64,000 nucleotides of DNA, taken from assembly GCF_000025325.1 (NCBI RefSeq), contig NC_013744.1, positions 372,001 to 436,000 on the forward strand. Reading direction: 5' to 3'. The DNA comes from Haloterrigena turkmenica DSM 5511 (lineage in GTDB: Archaea > Halobacteriota > Halobacteria > Halobacteriales > Natrialbaceae). Of the stretch, positions 34,829-43,690 are shown one piece after another; the stretch's first letter is position 1; each line of letters starts with the position of its first letter. Made by a program: the position numbers and the translations under genes. The notes beneath the pieces are model-generated. The model saw only the letters and a list, made by a program, of their open reading frames with translations. It made no database searches and was not told where the DNA came from.

Positions 34829-35587
34829 ATGCCCGATTCTGGGGACTTCGACACGCGAAAAACGACTAAAACGTCACTCGCGATCGTCGAGGCGATCAAC
34901 GATTTGGACGGTGCAACACTGACCGAACTGGCTGACTACACCGGCCTCGCGACCAGTACGTTGCACACCCATCTCAAAACGCTTGAGGAAGCAGAGTACG
35001 TAACACGCAGCGGCAACACGTACAGACTCGGGCTACATCTTTTCCACATCGGGGAAAACGCTCGCCGGCGCGATCCCAGATACACCTTGGCCAGAGATAA
35101 GGCGTTCGAGCTCTCGAACGAAGTAAACGAGGAGGTGAGTTTCGCGGTCGAAGAGTACGGGCGGTCGATTATCCTATACGATGAAACGCCGGTGCCGTCG
35201 GACACTGGTTTTCAGGTCGGTCGCTACTTCCATATGCACAGTTCGGCGAGCGGAAAAGCGATGCTCGCAGCGTTCTCGACGGAACGGGTCTATGAAATCG
35301 TCGACAAGTGGGGCCTCCCAGAGTATACTGAGAATACGATCACCAACGTCGATGAGCTGTTCGACGAACTCGAGCGAGTCCGCGAGCAAGGATATGCGGT
35401 GAACCGACAGGAAGAACTCGAGGGGTTGTACTCGGTCGCGATGGTGATCAACAATCCGGACGGCTCAGTCTTCGGTTCGATGGACATCTCGGGACCCCCG
35501 TATCGTCTTCCCGAAGATAGCGAAATCGCCGCACAGTTGCGCCCCGTCGTTGGTGAACTCGAGTCGAAGCTCGAGAAGCGCGATTGA
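34829..35587 (+). CDS. IclR-family transcriptional regulator
   Basis: This 252-residue regulator has an N-terminal winged helix (TSLAIVEAINDLDGATLTEL, then GLATSTLHTHLKTLEEAEYV) and a C-terminal IclR effector domain at about residues 75-250 (GRYFHMHSSASGKAMLAAF, SVAMVINNPDGSVFGSMDIS). IclR proteins typically control catabolic operons in response to a small molecule. The neighbouring threonine dehydratase and glycine-cleavage genes are the natural targets. Two copies of a candidate operator (35588, 35648) lie directly downstream. The start at 34829 is chosen for its distance from the TATA box. Confidence 0.85.
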   Translation: MPDSGDFDTRKTTKTSLAIVEAINDLDGATLTELADYTGLATSTLHTHLKTLEEAEYVTRSGNTYRLGLHLFHIGENARRRDPRYTLARDKAFELSNEVNEEVSFAVEEYGRSIILYDETPVPSDTGFQVGRYFHMHSSASGKAMLAAFSTERVYEIVDKWGLPEYTENTITNVDELFDELERVREQGYAVNRQEELEGLYSVAMVINNPDGSVFGSMDISGPPYRLPEDSEIAAQLRPVVGELESKLEKRD

Positions 35588-35609
35588 TTTACATAAGTAC
35601 TAGTGTAAA
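35588..35609. promoter_or_regulatory. candidate operator, copy 1
   Basis: TTTACATAAGTACTAGTGTA AA is an inverted repeat (TTTACA...TGTAAA). It shares its layout with the copy exactly 60 bp downstream. It overlaps the 3' end region of the IclR gene and precedes the dehydratase gene. Confidence 0.45.
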
Positions 35610-35647
35610 TGCTCCAACGACGGTGGTCTCTTCGGGAGCGCGATAAC

Positions 35648-35669
35648 TTTACGACAGTACCGATGTAAT
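35648..35669. promoter_or_regulatory. candidate operator, copy 2
   Basis: TTTACGACAGTACCGATGTA AT matches copy 1 at the outer TTTAC and TGTAA and at the central AGTAC. The 60-bp spacing and same orientation suggest paired protein-binding sites. The IclR protein encoded next door is the first candidate. Confidence 0.4.
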
Positions 35670-35953
35670 GGAACTACCAACATTCCTCTCCTTGTCTGAG
35701 AGCAGCTGTATTTCTCCAATATGGGGAATTTTCCAGTTTGGGGATCTTCATCGCGGCACGTTATCCGGTGTCTGCTGGACGATCTGCTACCGATGGAGTG
35801 CACAAACTATATTGATGATCATACCTCCTCAGAACAAGCCAGTATACGGGGAGCAGAGAGAGACGGTCTATCCGACCACTAAATATAAGAATCGACGGCC
35901 AGAGATTTAGCAACAGCGAGCGATTCCAGGAACCTCGCACCAGATCGCAAGCC
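35670..35953 (+). promoter_or_regulatory. promoter region of threonine dehydratase
   Basis: ACTAAATATAAG at 35878-35889 is a likely TATA box. It would give a transcript with a 5' leader of about 40-45 nt before ATG 35954. No gene was recognised. Confidence 0.4.
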
Positions 35954-37180
35954 ATGACTGTAACTCTCACTGACATCGAGGAAGCCCGAATCCGGTTAGA
36001 CGACGAATCAGCCGTTCAGCAGACCCCTATAGACACGAGTCGTTCACTCGAGGCGGAGACCGGTGCAACGGTTCTCCTCAAAATGGAGCACTTGCAGCGG
36101 ACCGGATCGTTCAAAGCTCGCGGCGCGTACAACAAGCTCAGACAGGTCGCCGAATCGGATCGCGAAGCCACGAGAGCGATCGCAGCGAGCGCCGGTAACC
36201 ACGCCCAAGGGGTCGCTCTCGCCGCTACGAAAACCGGTCTGGAATCGACCATCGTCATGCCCAAGAGCGCCCCACAGGCGAAGATAGACGCCACGGCCGA
36301 GTACGGGGCGAACGTCGAACTGCACGGACACGATTTTCGCGATGCGATGGCCTATGCGAAGTCGATCGTCGACGATGACAGCCTCTTCATCCACGCTTAC
36401 GACGATCCGCAGATCGTCGCTGGCCAGGGGACGGTGGGTCTCGAAATCCTCGAGCAGGTCCCGGATGTCCAGACAGTTGTCGTTCCGATCGGTGGCGGAG
36501 GGTTGATCGGCGGTATCGCGACCGCTATCAAGGAGCGATCGCCGGAGACGCGCGTGATCGGAGTTCAAGCCGAAGGGGCTGCTACCGTCCCGCAGAGCCT
36601 CGACAAGGGACAACCCCAGTCCGCCGAGACGGTTCAGACCATCGCCGACGGGATCGCTACCGGTGGAATTTCCCGACTCACGTACGAGTTGATCGACGAG
36701 TACGTGGACGAGGTAGTCACCGTCTCGGACACCGAGATCTCGGAGGCCATACTGTTCCTCCTGGAGCGAACGAAACAGATGGTCGAAGCGGCGGGCGCTA
36801 CGTCCGTCGCGGCGATCTGTAGCGACGAGGTCGACGTGAGAGACGAAACCGTCGTTCCGGTTCTCAGCGGGGGGAACCTCGGGTTGACGGACCTCCAGAC
36901 CGTGCTCACGCACGGACTGACATACCGGGATCAGCTCGTTCGGCTGCGAGTGCGGATCACGGACAACCCCGGGAAGATGGCAGACACCTCCGAAATAATC
37001 GCGAGTCACGGCGTCAACATCCACGACGTGAGCCACGAGCGGTCGGTCAAAGAGCTGAACGTCGGGGAAGCATACCTAGACTTCCGCATCGAGACGAACG
37101 GAGCCGATCAGACGAACCGTGTTATCGATTCGCTCCGCGAGGAGGGCTATACCGTCGCTCGGGTAAGAGACGAGTGCTAG
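35954..37180 (+). CDS. ilvA: threonine ammonia-lyase (threonine/serine dehydratase)
   Basis: The 408-residue PLP enzyme deaminates threonine to 2-oxobutyrate and usually serine to pyruvate. The PLP lysine is Lys54 in RTGSFKARGAYNK. The phosphate loop is VVVPIGGGGLIGGIA, and SAGNHAQGVALAA is also typical. A C-terminal ACT domain (about 325-405, LVRLRVRITDNPGKMADTSE) suggests amino-acid control. Its setting beside glycine cleavage, GlyA and RidA points to catabolism of serine/threonine rather than isoleucine synthesis alone. It is codirectional with gcvT, 58 nt upstream of it, but gcvT has its own promoter signal. Confidence 0.9.
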   Translation: MTVTLTDIEEARIRLDDESAVQQTPIDTSRSLEAETGATVLLKMEHLQRTGSFKARGAYNKLRQVAESDREATRAIAASAGNHAQGVALAATKTGLESTIVMPKSAPQAKIDATAEYGANVELHGHDFRDAMAYAKSIVDDDSLFIHAYDDPQIVAGQGTVGLEILEQVPDVQTVVVPIGGGGLIGGIATAIKERSPETRVIGVQAEGAATVPQSLDKGQPQSAETVQTIADGIATGGISRLTYELIDEYVDEVVTVSDTEISEAILFLLERTKQMVEAAGATSVAAICSDEVDVRDETVVPVLSGGNLGLTDLQTVLTHGLTYRDQLVRLRVRITDNPGKMADTSEIIASHGVNIHDVSHERSVKELNVGEAYLDFRIETNGADQTNRVIDSLREEGYTVARVRDEC

Positions 37181-37208
37181 GTGCTGCCGTCCGCTCGATT
37201 GGAGAAAC

Positions 37209-37215
37209 TTATTTA
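37209..37215 (+). promoter_or_regulatory. TATA box of the gcv operon
   Basis: TTATTTA is centred 27 nt upstream of the gcvT GTG. With no Shine-Dalgarno in between, this indicates a leaderless gcv transcript and supports the GTG start. Confidence 0.55.
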
Positions 37216-37238
37216 CCCTCCCGTCAGAAGTAACGGAT

Positions 37239-38339
37239 GTGCCACTAAACAAGCCCCCTCTTCACGAAGTACATCGGGGTGCGGGCGCAGATTTCACCGA
37301 CTTCGGTGGCTGGGAGATGCCAGTGAAGTTCGATAGCATCCGATCTGAGCACGCCGCGGTACGCGAGTCAGTCGGTATCTTCGACGTCAGTCACATGAGC
37401 GAGGTAGTCGTCACGGGACCAGATGCCACGGCGATAATGGATCGCTTGACGACAAACGACGTCCAGACTCTCGATTCCGGGGACGCCCAGTATTCGTGTA
37501 TTCTCGACGAAGAGGGCGTAATCTTGGATGATACCGTCGTGTATCGGTACCCCGACGGAGACGGCTATCTGTTCGTTCCGAACGCCGGGCACGGCGAACA
37601 GATGGCCGAGCGGTGGTCGCAATACGCCAGCGAGTTCGGACTCTCGGTGACCGTCGAAAACCAGACCGACTCGACCGGACTGGTCGCCGTGCAGGGTCCG
37701 GACAGCGTCGAAACCGTCGAAGCCGTGACGAGCGATCCCGTCGGCGAACTTTCCCAGTTCTCCTGGAGGCAAACTGAAATCGCTGCGGTGGAGTGTCACG
37801 TCGCTCGAACGGGCTATACCGGTGAAGACGGATACGAGATCTTCTTCCCGGCGTCCGACTCAGAGGCTGTTTGGGAGGCGTTCGAGGATATCCAACCGTG
37901 CGGACTCGGTGCCAGAGATACGCTTCGACTAGAGGCCGGTCTCCTTCTGTCCGGCCAGGACTTCGATCCTGAGGACGAACCACGGACTCCGCTCGAAGCG
38001 GGCCTCGGATTCGTCGTCGATCTCTCGAAGGACGAGTTCGTCGGACGGGAGACGCTACAGGACCTCGAAGAAGCGGGCGTCGAAGAGCGCATGGTCGGGA
38101 TACGGATCGACGAGCGAGCTATCGCCCGTCACGGGTACTCGATACTCGCGGACGGGACGGAGATCGGGCACGTGACGAGCGGCACGATGGGCCCGACGCT
38201 GAACGTCCCGATCGCTCTGGGGTACGTCGAGACGCCCTTCGCAGAAACGGGAACCGAGATCGAAGTGGAAGTGAGAGGCGAACCCGTCGAGGCGACCGTC
38301 GTCGACCAGCGGTTCCTCGACTCACTCGAATCCAACTAA
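37239..38339 (+). CDS. gcvT: glycine cleavage system T protein
   Basis: The 366-residue aminomethyltransferase transfers the methylene group from the H-protein-bound intermediate to tetrahydrofolate (or the archaeal pterin) and releases ammonia. The N-terminus PPLHEVHRGAGADFTDFGGW EMP, the stretch ESVGIFDVSHMSEV and RTGYTGEDGYEIFF are family hallmarks. It starts at a GTG fixed by the TATA spacing. It is the first of four genes, gcvT-gcvH-gcvPA-gcvPB, with gaps of 12, 3 and -1 nt. Confidence 0.95.
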   Translation: MPLNKPPLHEVHRGAGADFTDFGGWEMPVKFDSIRSEHAAVRESVGIFDVSHMSEVVVTGPDATAIMDRLTTNDVQTLDSGDAQYSCILDEEGVILDDTVVYRYPDGDGYLFVPNAGHGEQMAERWSQYASEFGLSVTVENQTDSTGLVAVQGPDSVETVEAVTSDPVGELSQFSWRQTEIAAVECHVARTGYTGEDGYEIFFPASDSEAVWEAFEDIQPCGLGARDTLRLEAGLLLSGQDFDPEDEPRTPLEAGLGFVVDLSKDEFVGRETLQDLEEAGVEERMVGIRIDERAIARHGYSILADGTEIGHVTSGTMGPTLNVPIALGYVETPFAETGTEIEVEVRGEPVEATVVDQRFLDSLESN

Positions 38340-38351
38340 CAGGAGAGACCA

Positions 38352-38726
38352 ATGTCATTCAACGTTCCGGAAGACCGACGATACACCGAATCGCACGAAT
38401 GGACCGAACCCCGAGACGACGTTGTTCGAATCGGCATCACTGATTTCGCCCAGGACGAACTCGGCGATATCGTCTTCGTCGAGTTGCCGGAGGTCGGCGA
38501 CGAGATTGAAGCGGGCGAGTCGTTCGGCATCGTCGAAAGCATCAAGGCGGTATCAGACATCTACGCGACCGTCTCAGGAGAGGTCGCGGCCGTGAACGAC
38601 GAGATCCGAGACCAGCCGGAACTCGTCAACGACGAGCCCTTCGATGGCGGCTGGTTGATTGAGATCGAAACGAACGACGACCTGGACCACCTTCTCAGTC
38701 CCTCCGAATACAGCGAGCAGATCTAG
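38352..38726 (+). CDS. gcvH: glycine cleavage system H protein
   Basis: The 124-residue lipoyl carrier shuttles the aminomethyl group between P, T and L proteins. The lipoylated lysine lies in [20 protein letters not shown] (Lys66). It starts [17 protein letters not shown] after a clear GGAGAG. The modification requires octanoyl transfer and lipoyl synthase. LipA is encoded at 45340, and the source of octanoyl-ACP is discussed among the findings. Confidence 0.95.
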   Translation: MSFNVPEDRRYTESHEWTEPRDDVVRIGITDFAQDELGDIVFVELPEVGDEIEAGESFGIVESIKAVSDIYATVSGEVAAVNDEIRDQPELVNDEPFDGGWLIEIETNDDLDHLLSPSEYSEQI

Positions 38727-38729
38727 ACC

Positions 38730-40106
38730 ATGACGATACCGCCAGATTCGATAGACGTAGATCAGGTGCATCGCGACGATACGAGCGACGGGAGCCCGTT
38801 CGCTCCCCATGACGACTCCGAAGTCGAGGAGATGCTCGCCGCCGTCGGCGTCGATACCGCCGAGGAACTGTTCGACATCCCCGAATCAGTACGCTTCGAG
38901 GGGAGCTTCGACATCGACGGAGCGTCCGAGCAGCGTGTCAGGCAGCGGTTGCGAGAGACCGTTGAACAGAACGAAGACTACACGGAGTTTCTCGGTCGAG
39001 GTCACAACTCCCATTACGTCCCCTCGATCGTGGACCGCATCTCACTGCGCTCCGAGTTCCTCACGTCGTACACGCAGTACCAGCCGGAGATAACGCAGGG
39101 GTTCCTGCAGGTGCTCTTCGAGTACCAGTCCGTGATCGCCGAACTCACCGGACTAGACGTCGCGAACTGCTCGATGTACGACGCCGCGACGGCCCTCGGA
39201 GAAGCGGCCACGCTCGCCGACCGAAGCCGGCGAGCCGACGGGAACCGCGTTCTCGTACCGGATTATATGCGCGACACGCACCGCGACGTCCTCGAGAACT
39301 ACGTCGAGGGGACCGAACTCGTCGTCGAGGCGTTCGATACGGAGAACGGTCAGGTCAACCCGGAAACGCTCGAAAATGAACTCTCTGAGGACGTCGTATT
39401 GATCTACGTCGAGAATCCGACGATCGAGGGAGTCATCGAGGAGAATCTGACCGAGATCGGGGAACTCTCCGACGCGTACGGTGCCCTGTACTGCATCGGT
39501 TCGGATCCGGTCGCGCTCTCGTTGCTCCAATCGCCCGGGTCCGTCGGGGCCGACATGGTCGTCGGTGACGCGAGCGTCCTCGGGCTATCCACGGCCTACG
39601 GCATGGGACTGGGAATGTTCGCCTGTGACGAGGAGTTCCTCCGACAGGTCCCGGGCCGGTTAGTCGGCGCGTCTGAGGACAGCGACGGCACCCGCGCGTT
39701 CACTCTAACGCTCCAGACACGTGAGCAGCACATACGGCGTGAGCGAGCGACGAGCAACATTTGTACCAATCAGGCATGGGTCGCGCTTCGAACGGCGATT
39801 CACGCGGCTTCCCTGGGCCCGTCCGGGCTCGTCTCGCTGGCCGAGAAGTGCCACCGGCTGCCCGAGCGGGTCGCCGCCGAACTCGATGAGATCGACGGCG
39901 TCTCGGCCCCCGTCCGCGACTGCCATCACTTCCGCGAGTTCAAAGCACGCGTCGAGCCCGACGCACGGGAGCTCGCTGCGGACCTACGCGAGGAGGGAAT
40001 AGCGATTCACGCGCTCGGTTCCGACGAGATTCAGGTCTCGATCACTGACGTCAACGAACACCGGACGGACGACTTCGTTCAGGCGATCACGGAGGTGATG
40101 AACTGA
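38730..40106 (+). CDS. gcvPA: glycine dehydrogenase (decarboxylating) subunit 1
   Basis: This is the N-terminal-type half of the two-subunit P protein, 458 residues, one of the PLP-fold partners that decarboxylates glycine onto Gcv[41 protein letters not shown] and [18 protein letters not shown] are diagnostic. Archaea and many bacteria use this split arrangement. The stop overlaps the gcvPB start, so the two halves are coupled. Confidence 0.95.
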   Translation: MTIPPDSIDVDQVHRDDTSDGSPFAPHDDSEVEEMLAAVGVDTAEELFDIPESVRFEGSFDIDGASEQRVRQRLRETVEQNEDYTEFLGRGHNSHYVPSIVDRISLRSEFLTSYTQYQPEITQGFLQVLFEYQSVIAELTGLDVANCSMYDAATALGEAATLADRSRRADGNRVLVPDYMRDTHRDVLENYVEGTELVVEAFDTENGQVNPETLENELSEDVVLIYVENPTIEGVIEENLTEIGELSDAYGALYCIGSDPVALSLLQSPGSVGADMVVGDASVLGLSTAYGMGLGMFACDEEFLRQVPGRLVGASEDSDGTRAFTLTLQTREQHIRRERATSNICTNQAWVALRTAIHAASLGPSGLVSLAEKCHRLPERVAAELDEIDGVSAPVRDCHHFREFKARVEPDARELAADLREEGIAIHALGSDEIQVSITDVNEHRTDDFVQAITEVMN

Positions 40107-41530
40107 TGCAACGACACGACCAAACTGTCTGGAATGATACGGATGTCGACGGTTACGAACCGCTCCTCTCCGAGAAGGGGCTGAAGGAGGTCGAGATCGA
40201 CAGCGCGCTACCGGACGACCTCACGAGAGATTCGCTCGAACTACCGGAGCTGTCGGAGCCGGAACTCGCCCGTCATTACACGCGCCTCTCGCAGATGAAC
40301 TACGGCATCGACAGCGGCCCGTACCCGCTGGGGTCGTGTACGATGAAGTACAACCCCAAGTTCACCGAGGACGTCGCCGCGCTCCCGGCCGTGTCGGTCC
40401 ACCCGGACCGCGACGCTGAGAGTATTCAGGGGACCCTACAGGTGTTCGCCGAACTGCAGGAGTATCTGGCGGACATCGGCGGCATGGACACGGTGACGCT
40501 CCAGCCGCCGGCCGGCGCCGCCGGTGAGTTCACCGGCATCATGGTCGCGAAAGCTTATCACGAGTACAACGACGAGGGCGAGCAGCGCGACGAGGTCGTC
40601 GTACCGGCGAGCGCGCACGGTACGAACTTCGCCAGCGCCGCGATGGCCGGCTACGACGTGGTCGAACTCCCGCCCGGATCTGACGGCCGGGTCGACCTCG
40701 ACGCACTGTCGGCCGCGGTCGGAGACTCGACGGCGGCGTTGATGCTGACGAACCCGAACACGCTCGGATTGTTCGAGCGGGACATCGAGCGGATCGCCGA
40801 CATCGTCCACGAGGCCGGTGGGCTGTTGTACTACGACGGGGCGAATCTCAACGCGCTATTGGGGCGAGCTCGGCCCGGTGACATGGGATTCGACGTCATG
40901 CACTTCAACCTTCACAAGACGTTCGCGACGCCCCACGGCGGCGGCGGGCCGGGCGCCGGTCCGATCGGCGTGACCGAGGACCTCGAGGCGTTCCTGCCGA
41001 CGCCACAAGTGCGTGAACGTGACGGCCAGTACGACCTGGTCGAACCCGAACACACGATCGGCAAGGTGCACGGGGCGATGGGGAACTGGCTCGTCTTGCT
41101 CAAGGCACACGCGTATATCAGCCGACTCGGTGACAGTGGTCTCCGTGACACGAGTGAGAAAGCCGTGTTGAACGCGAACTACCTCGCTTCGCAGATCGAT
41201 CTGGAAATCCCGTTCGGGCCGTTCCACCACGAGTTCGTCGCCAGCGCCGGCGAACGCGACGCCGCTGACGTCGCGAAACGGATGCTCGACTACGGCGTCC
41301 ACCCACCGACGACCAAGTGGCCCGAGATCGTCCAGGAAGCGCTCATGACCGAGCCGACTGAGGCGGAGAGCAAGACGTCGCTCGACCAGCTCGCGGCCGC
41401 CTTCAATGCCGTGACCGAAGAAGGCGAGCAGACGCTCGCCGAAGCCCCGGAGAACACGTCCGCCCGACGTATCGACCAGACCAGCGCCGCCAGAAACCCA
41501 CAGCTCTCCTGGCACAGTCTGGACAGCTAA
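40106..41530 (+). CDS. gcvPB: glycine dehydrogenase (decarboxylating) subunit 2
   Basis: The 474-residue PLP-binding half of P protein has the cofactor lysine in FNLHKTFATPHGGGGPGAGP. YPLGSCTMKYNPKFTEDVAA and PPAGAAGEFTGIMVAKAYHE are conserved. It is the last gene of the gcv operon. The C-terminus ends RNPQLSWHSLDS. A 185-nt gap holding both terminators separates it from convergent glyA. Confidence 0.95.
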   Translation: MQRHDQTVWNDTDVDGYEPLLSEKGLKEVEIDSALPDDLTRDSLELPELSEPELARHYTRLSQMNYGIDSGPYPLGSCTMKYNPKFTEDVAALPAVSVHPDRDAESIQGTLQVFAELQEYLADIGGMDTVTLQPPAGAAGEFTGIMVAKAYHEYNDEGEQRDEVVVPASAHGTNFASAAMAGYDVVELPPGSDGRVDLDALSAAVGDSTAALMLTNPNTLGLFERDIERIADIVHEAGGLLYYDGANLNALLGRARPGDMGFDVMHFNLHKTFATPHGGGGPGAGPIGVTEDLEAFLPTPQVRERDGQYDLVEPEHTIGKVHGAMGNWLVLLKAHAYISRLGDSGLRDTSEKAVLNANYLASQIDLEIPFGPFHHEFVASAGERDAADVAKRMLDYGVHPPTTKWPEIVQEALMTEPTEAESKTSLDQLAAAFNAVTEEGEQTLAEAPENTSARRIDQTSAARNPQLSWHSLDS

Positions 41531-41715
41531 CTGCTCCGCGGCCCACTAATTCGGGCGACGAACGGCTCTCCAGCGCGGTATTGCACTGAACGACTGAGAA
41601 CTCCGGGGGCAACCCGGCTCGAGAGTCCGTTCCTCATACGGGCCGCTGTAAGTCGGTTTCGGAGCGACCGCGGGACGGCTCGCGGTTGCTCCGGTAACCA
41701 GTTATAACAGATCGA

Positions 41716-42966
41716 TTAGTCGTAGATGGGGAACTCGTCGGTCAGTTCGTCGACTCTGGCTTCGACCCGCTGGGCGACGTCACCGTCGTCCGGTTCGTCG
41801 AGGACGTCGACGATGAGGTTCGCCACCTCTTCCATCGCCGACTCGGTGAAGCCGCGCGTGGTCAGGGCCGGCGTCCCGACGCGGATCCCGCTGGTCACGA
41901 ACGGGGAGCGACTCTCGCCGGGGACCGTGTTCTTGTTGACGGTGATCCCGACCGCTTCGAGCGCGTTTTCGGCCTCCTCGCCGGTCAGGTCCGGATGTGA
42001 ATCGCGGAGGTCGATGAGGACGAGGTGTTTGTCGGTTCCGCCGCTGACCAGCGAGAGCCCGCGCTCGCTGAACGCGTCGGCGAGCGTTTTGGCGTTCGCG
42101 GCTATTTGCTCGGCGTACTCTCTGAACTCCGGTTGGAGGGCTTCTCCGAACCCTGCCGCTTTGCCGGCGATGTTGTGCATCAACGGGCCGCCCTGGCTGC
42201 CGGGGAAGATGGCGCTGTCGATGTCATCGGCGTACTCTTCTCCCGTGATAATCATCCCCCCGCGACCCGCCCGGATCGTCTTGTGCGTACTGCCCGTAAC
42301 GAAGTCCGCGACGCCGACCGGGTTCGCGTGAACGTCGGCCGCGATGAGCCCCGTGACGTGCGCGATGTCCGCGAGGTGATAGGCGTCCACGTCCGCCGCG
42401 ATGGAACTGATCCGTTCGTACTCGAACTCACGCGGGTAGGCCGAGGACCCGCTGACGATCACGTCCGGTTCGAAGTCCAGCGCCTTCTGCTCCAGTTCGT
42501 CGTAATCGACGTATCCCGTCTCGGGGTCGACGCCGTACTGCTCGACCTCGTAGAGCTGGCCGGAGAAGTTCACGTGATGGCCGTGCGAAAGGTGCCCCCC
42601 GTGGTTGAGGTTCAACGAGAGGATCTTGTCGCCGGGATCGAGCATGGCGAAGTAGACGCCCATGTTCGCCTGCGTCCCGCTGTGGGGCTGGACGTTCACG
42701 TGGTCGCCGCCGAACAGTTCCTTCGCCCGTTCGATCGCGAGATTCTCGGCCTCGTCGACGTGTTCGCACCCGCCGTAGTAGCGTGCACCCGGATATCCCT
42801 CCGCGTACTTGTTAGTGAGGACGCTCCCCTGGGCCTCGAGGACGGCCTTCGAGACGTGATTCTCCGATGCGATCATCTCCAGGTTGTCTTCCTGACGCCG
42901 TTCCTCGGCGCTAATCGCCTCGTAAAGTCGCTCGTCGGTGTCTGCGAGCTGACTGCTGTCAGACAT
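41716..42966 (-). CDS. glyA: serine hydroxymethyltransferase
   Basis: The 416-residue PLP enzyme interconverts serine and glycine with a pterin one-carbon carrier. The active-site lysine is in VTGSTHKTIRAGRGG; EMIASENHVSKAV, YPGARYYGGCEHVDEAE and VQPHSGTQANMGVYFAML are family signatures. It is convergent to the gcv operon. A TTATTATAAT box about 25 nt upstream implies a leaderless transcript. Together with the glycine cleavage system it links serine, glycine and one-carbon pools. Confidence 0.95.
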   Translation of the reverse strand: MSDSSQLADTDERLYEAISAEERRQEDNLEMIASENHVSKAVLEAQGSVLTNKYAEGYPGARYYGGCEHVDEAENLAIERAKELFGGDHVNVQPHSGTQANMGVYFAMLDPGDKILSLNLNHGGHLSHGHHVNFSGQLYEVEQYGVDPETGYVDYDELEQKALDFEPDVIVSGSSAYPREFEYERISSIAADVDAYHLADIAHVTGLIAADVHANPVGVADFVTGSTHKTIRAGRGGMIITGEEYADDIDSAIFPGSQGGPLMHNIAGKAAGFGEALQPEFREYAEQIAANAKTLADAFSERGLSLVSGGTDKHLVLIDLRDSHPDLTGEEAENALEAVGITVNKNTVPGESRSPFVTSGIRVGTPALTTRGFTESAMEEVANLIVDVLDEPDDGDVAQRVEARVDELTDEFPIYD

Positions 42967-42985
42967 GACTGTGGAATCTACAGGA

Positions 42986-42995
42986 ATTATAATAA
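42986..42995 (-). promoter_or_regulatory. TATA box of glyA
   Basis: ATTATAATAA on the plus strand reads TTATTATAAT toward glyA, centred about 25 nt before its ATG, with no Shine-Dalgarno between them. Confidence 0.5.
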
Positions 42996-43090
42996 CTCTT
43001 TTGCCGACCGGATGTCCGCCTGCGTCCGCGACGACGACCCGCGGAATCCATAAACGCTTTTACCAGACGAGTGCGTGACAATCGGCCACG

Positions 43091-43468
43091 ATGCGAATCA
43101 TCGAGACAGACGCCGCTCCGGCAGCCGTCGGCGCGTACAGTCAGGCGACGACGAACGACGACCTCCTCTTCACGGCCGGGCAAATCCCGGCGACGCCTGA
43201 CGGCGAGTTGAAAAACGAGACCTCGATCGAGGAACAGACAGAACTGGTCCTGGACAACCTGCGGGCCATTCTCGAGGAAGAGGGGCTCGGTCTGGAGGAC
43301 GTCCTCAAAACGACGGTCTTCCTCGCGGACATCGATGACTTCGACGCCATGAACGAGGTGTACGGCTCGTACTTCGACGAGAGTCCGCCTGCACGCAGCG
43401 CAATCGAGGTCGGGAACCTGCCCAAAAACGTCAGCGTCGAGATCGAGGCGGTCGCGGCGCGGTCGTGA
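43091..43468 (+). CDS. ridA: RidA family enamine/imine deaminase
   Basis: The 125-residue Rid protein hydrolyses reactive enamines such as 2-aminoacrylate formed by serine/threonine dehydratases. AVGAYSQATTNDDLLFTAGQ IPATPDG and the arginine-containing PARSAIEVGNLPKNVSVEIE (substrate-binding Arg) identify it. A CTTTTACC box at 43057 is about 31 nt upstream. Its location beside the threonine dehydratase and GlyA matches its protective role. Confidence 0.93.
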   Translation: MRIIETDAAPAAVGAYSQATTNDDLLFTAGQIPATPDGELKNETSIEEQTELVLDNLRAILEEEGLGLEDVLKTTVFLADIDDFDAMNEVYGSYFDESPPARSAIEVGNLPKNVSVEIEAVAARS

Positions 43469-43690
43469 TACGCCGATTTCACCTCTCGAATCCGGTCAGG
43501 AGACTCCGTTCGATGCGGCAGTAGTTTTCCCGCCTCCGTCGTCGGGAGAATGATACCGTACAGAGAAAGATATATGTCACTCTCCGACAGTCGCATGGAA
43601 CGTGAGCCGACAAAAGCTACCGCTTAGCCACGGAAGAGAGCGAAATGTGAGACGAATCGCGGCCGACCGCGCCGAACCAGGTGTCAGCGA

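Noticed and set aside
35668-35910. 80-codon ORF after the IclR gene
   Set aside because: The composition (many Ile, Cys, Trp; few acidic residues) is unlike haloarchaeal proteins, and it covers the probable promoter region of the dehydratase.
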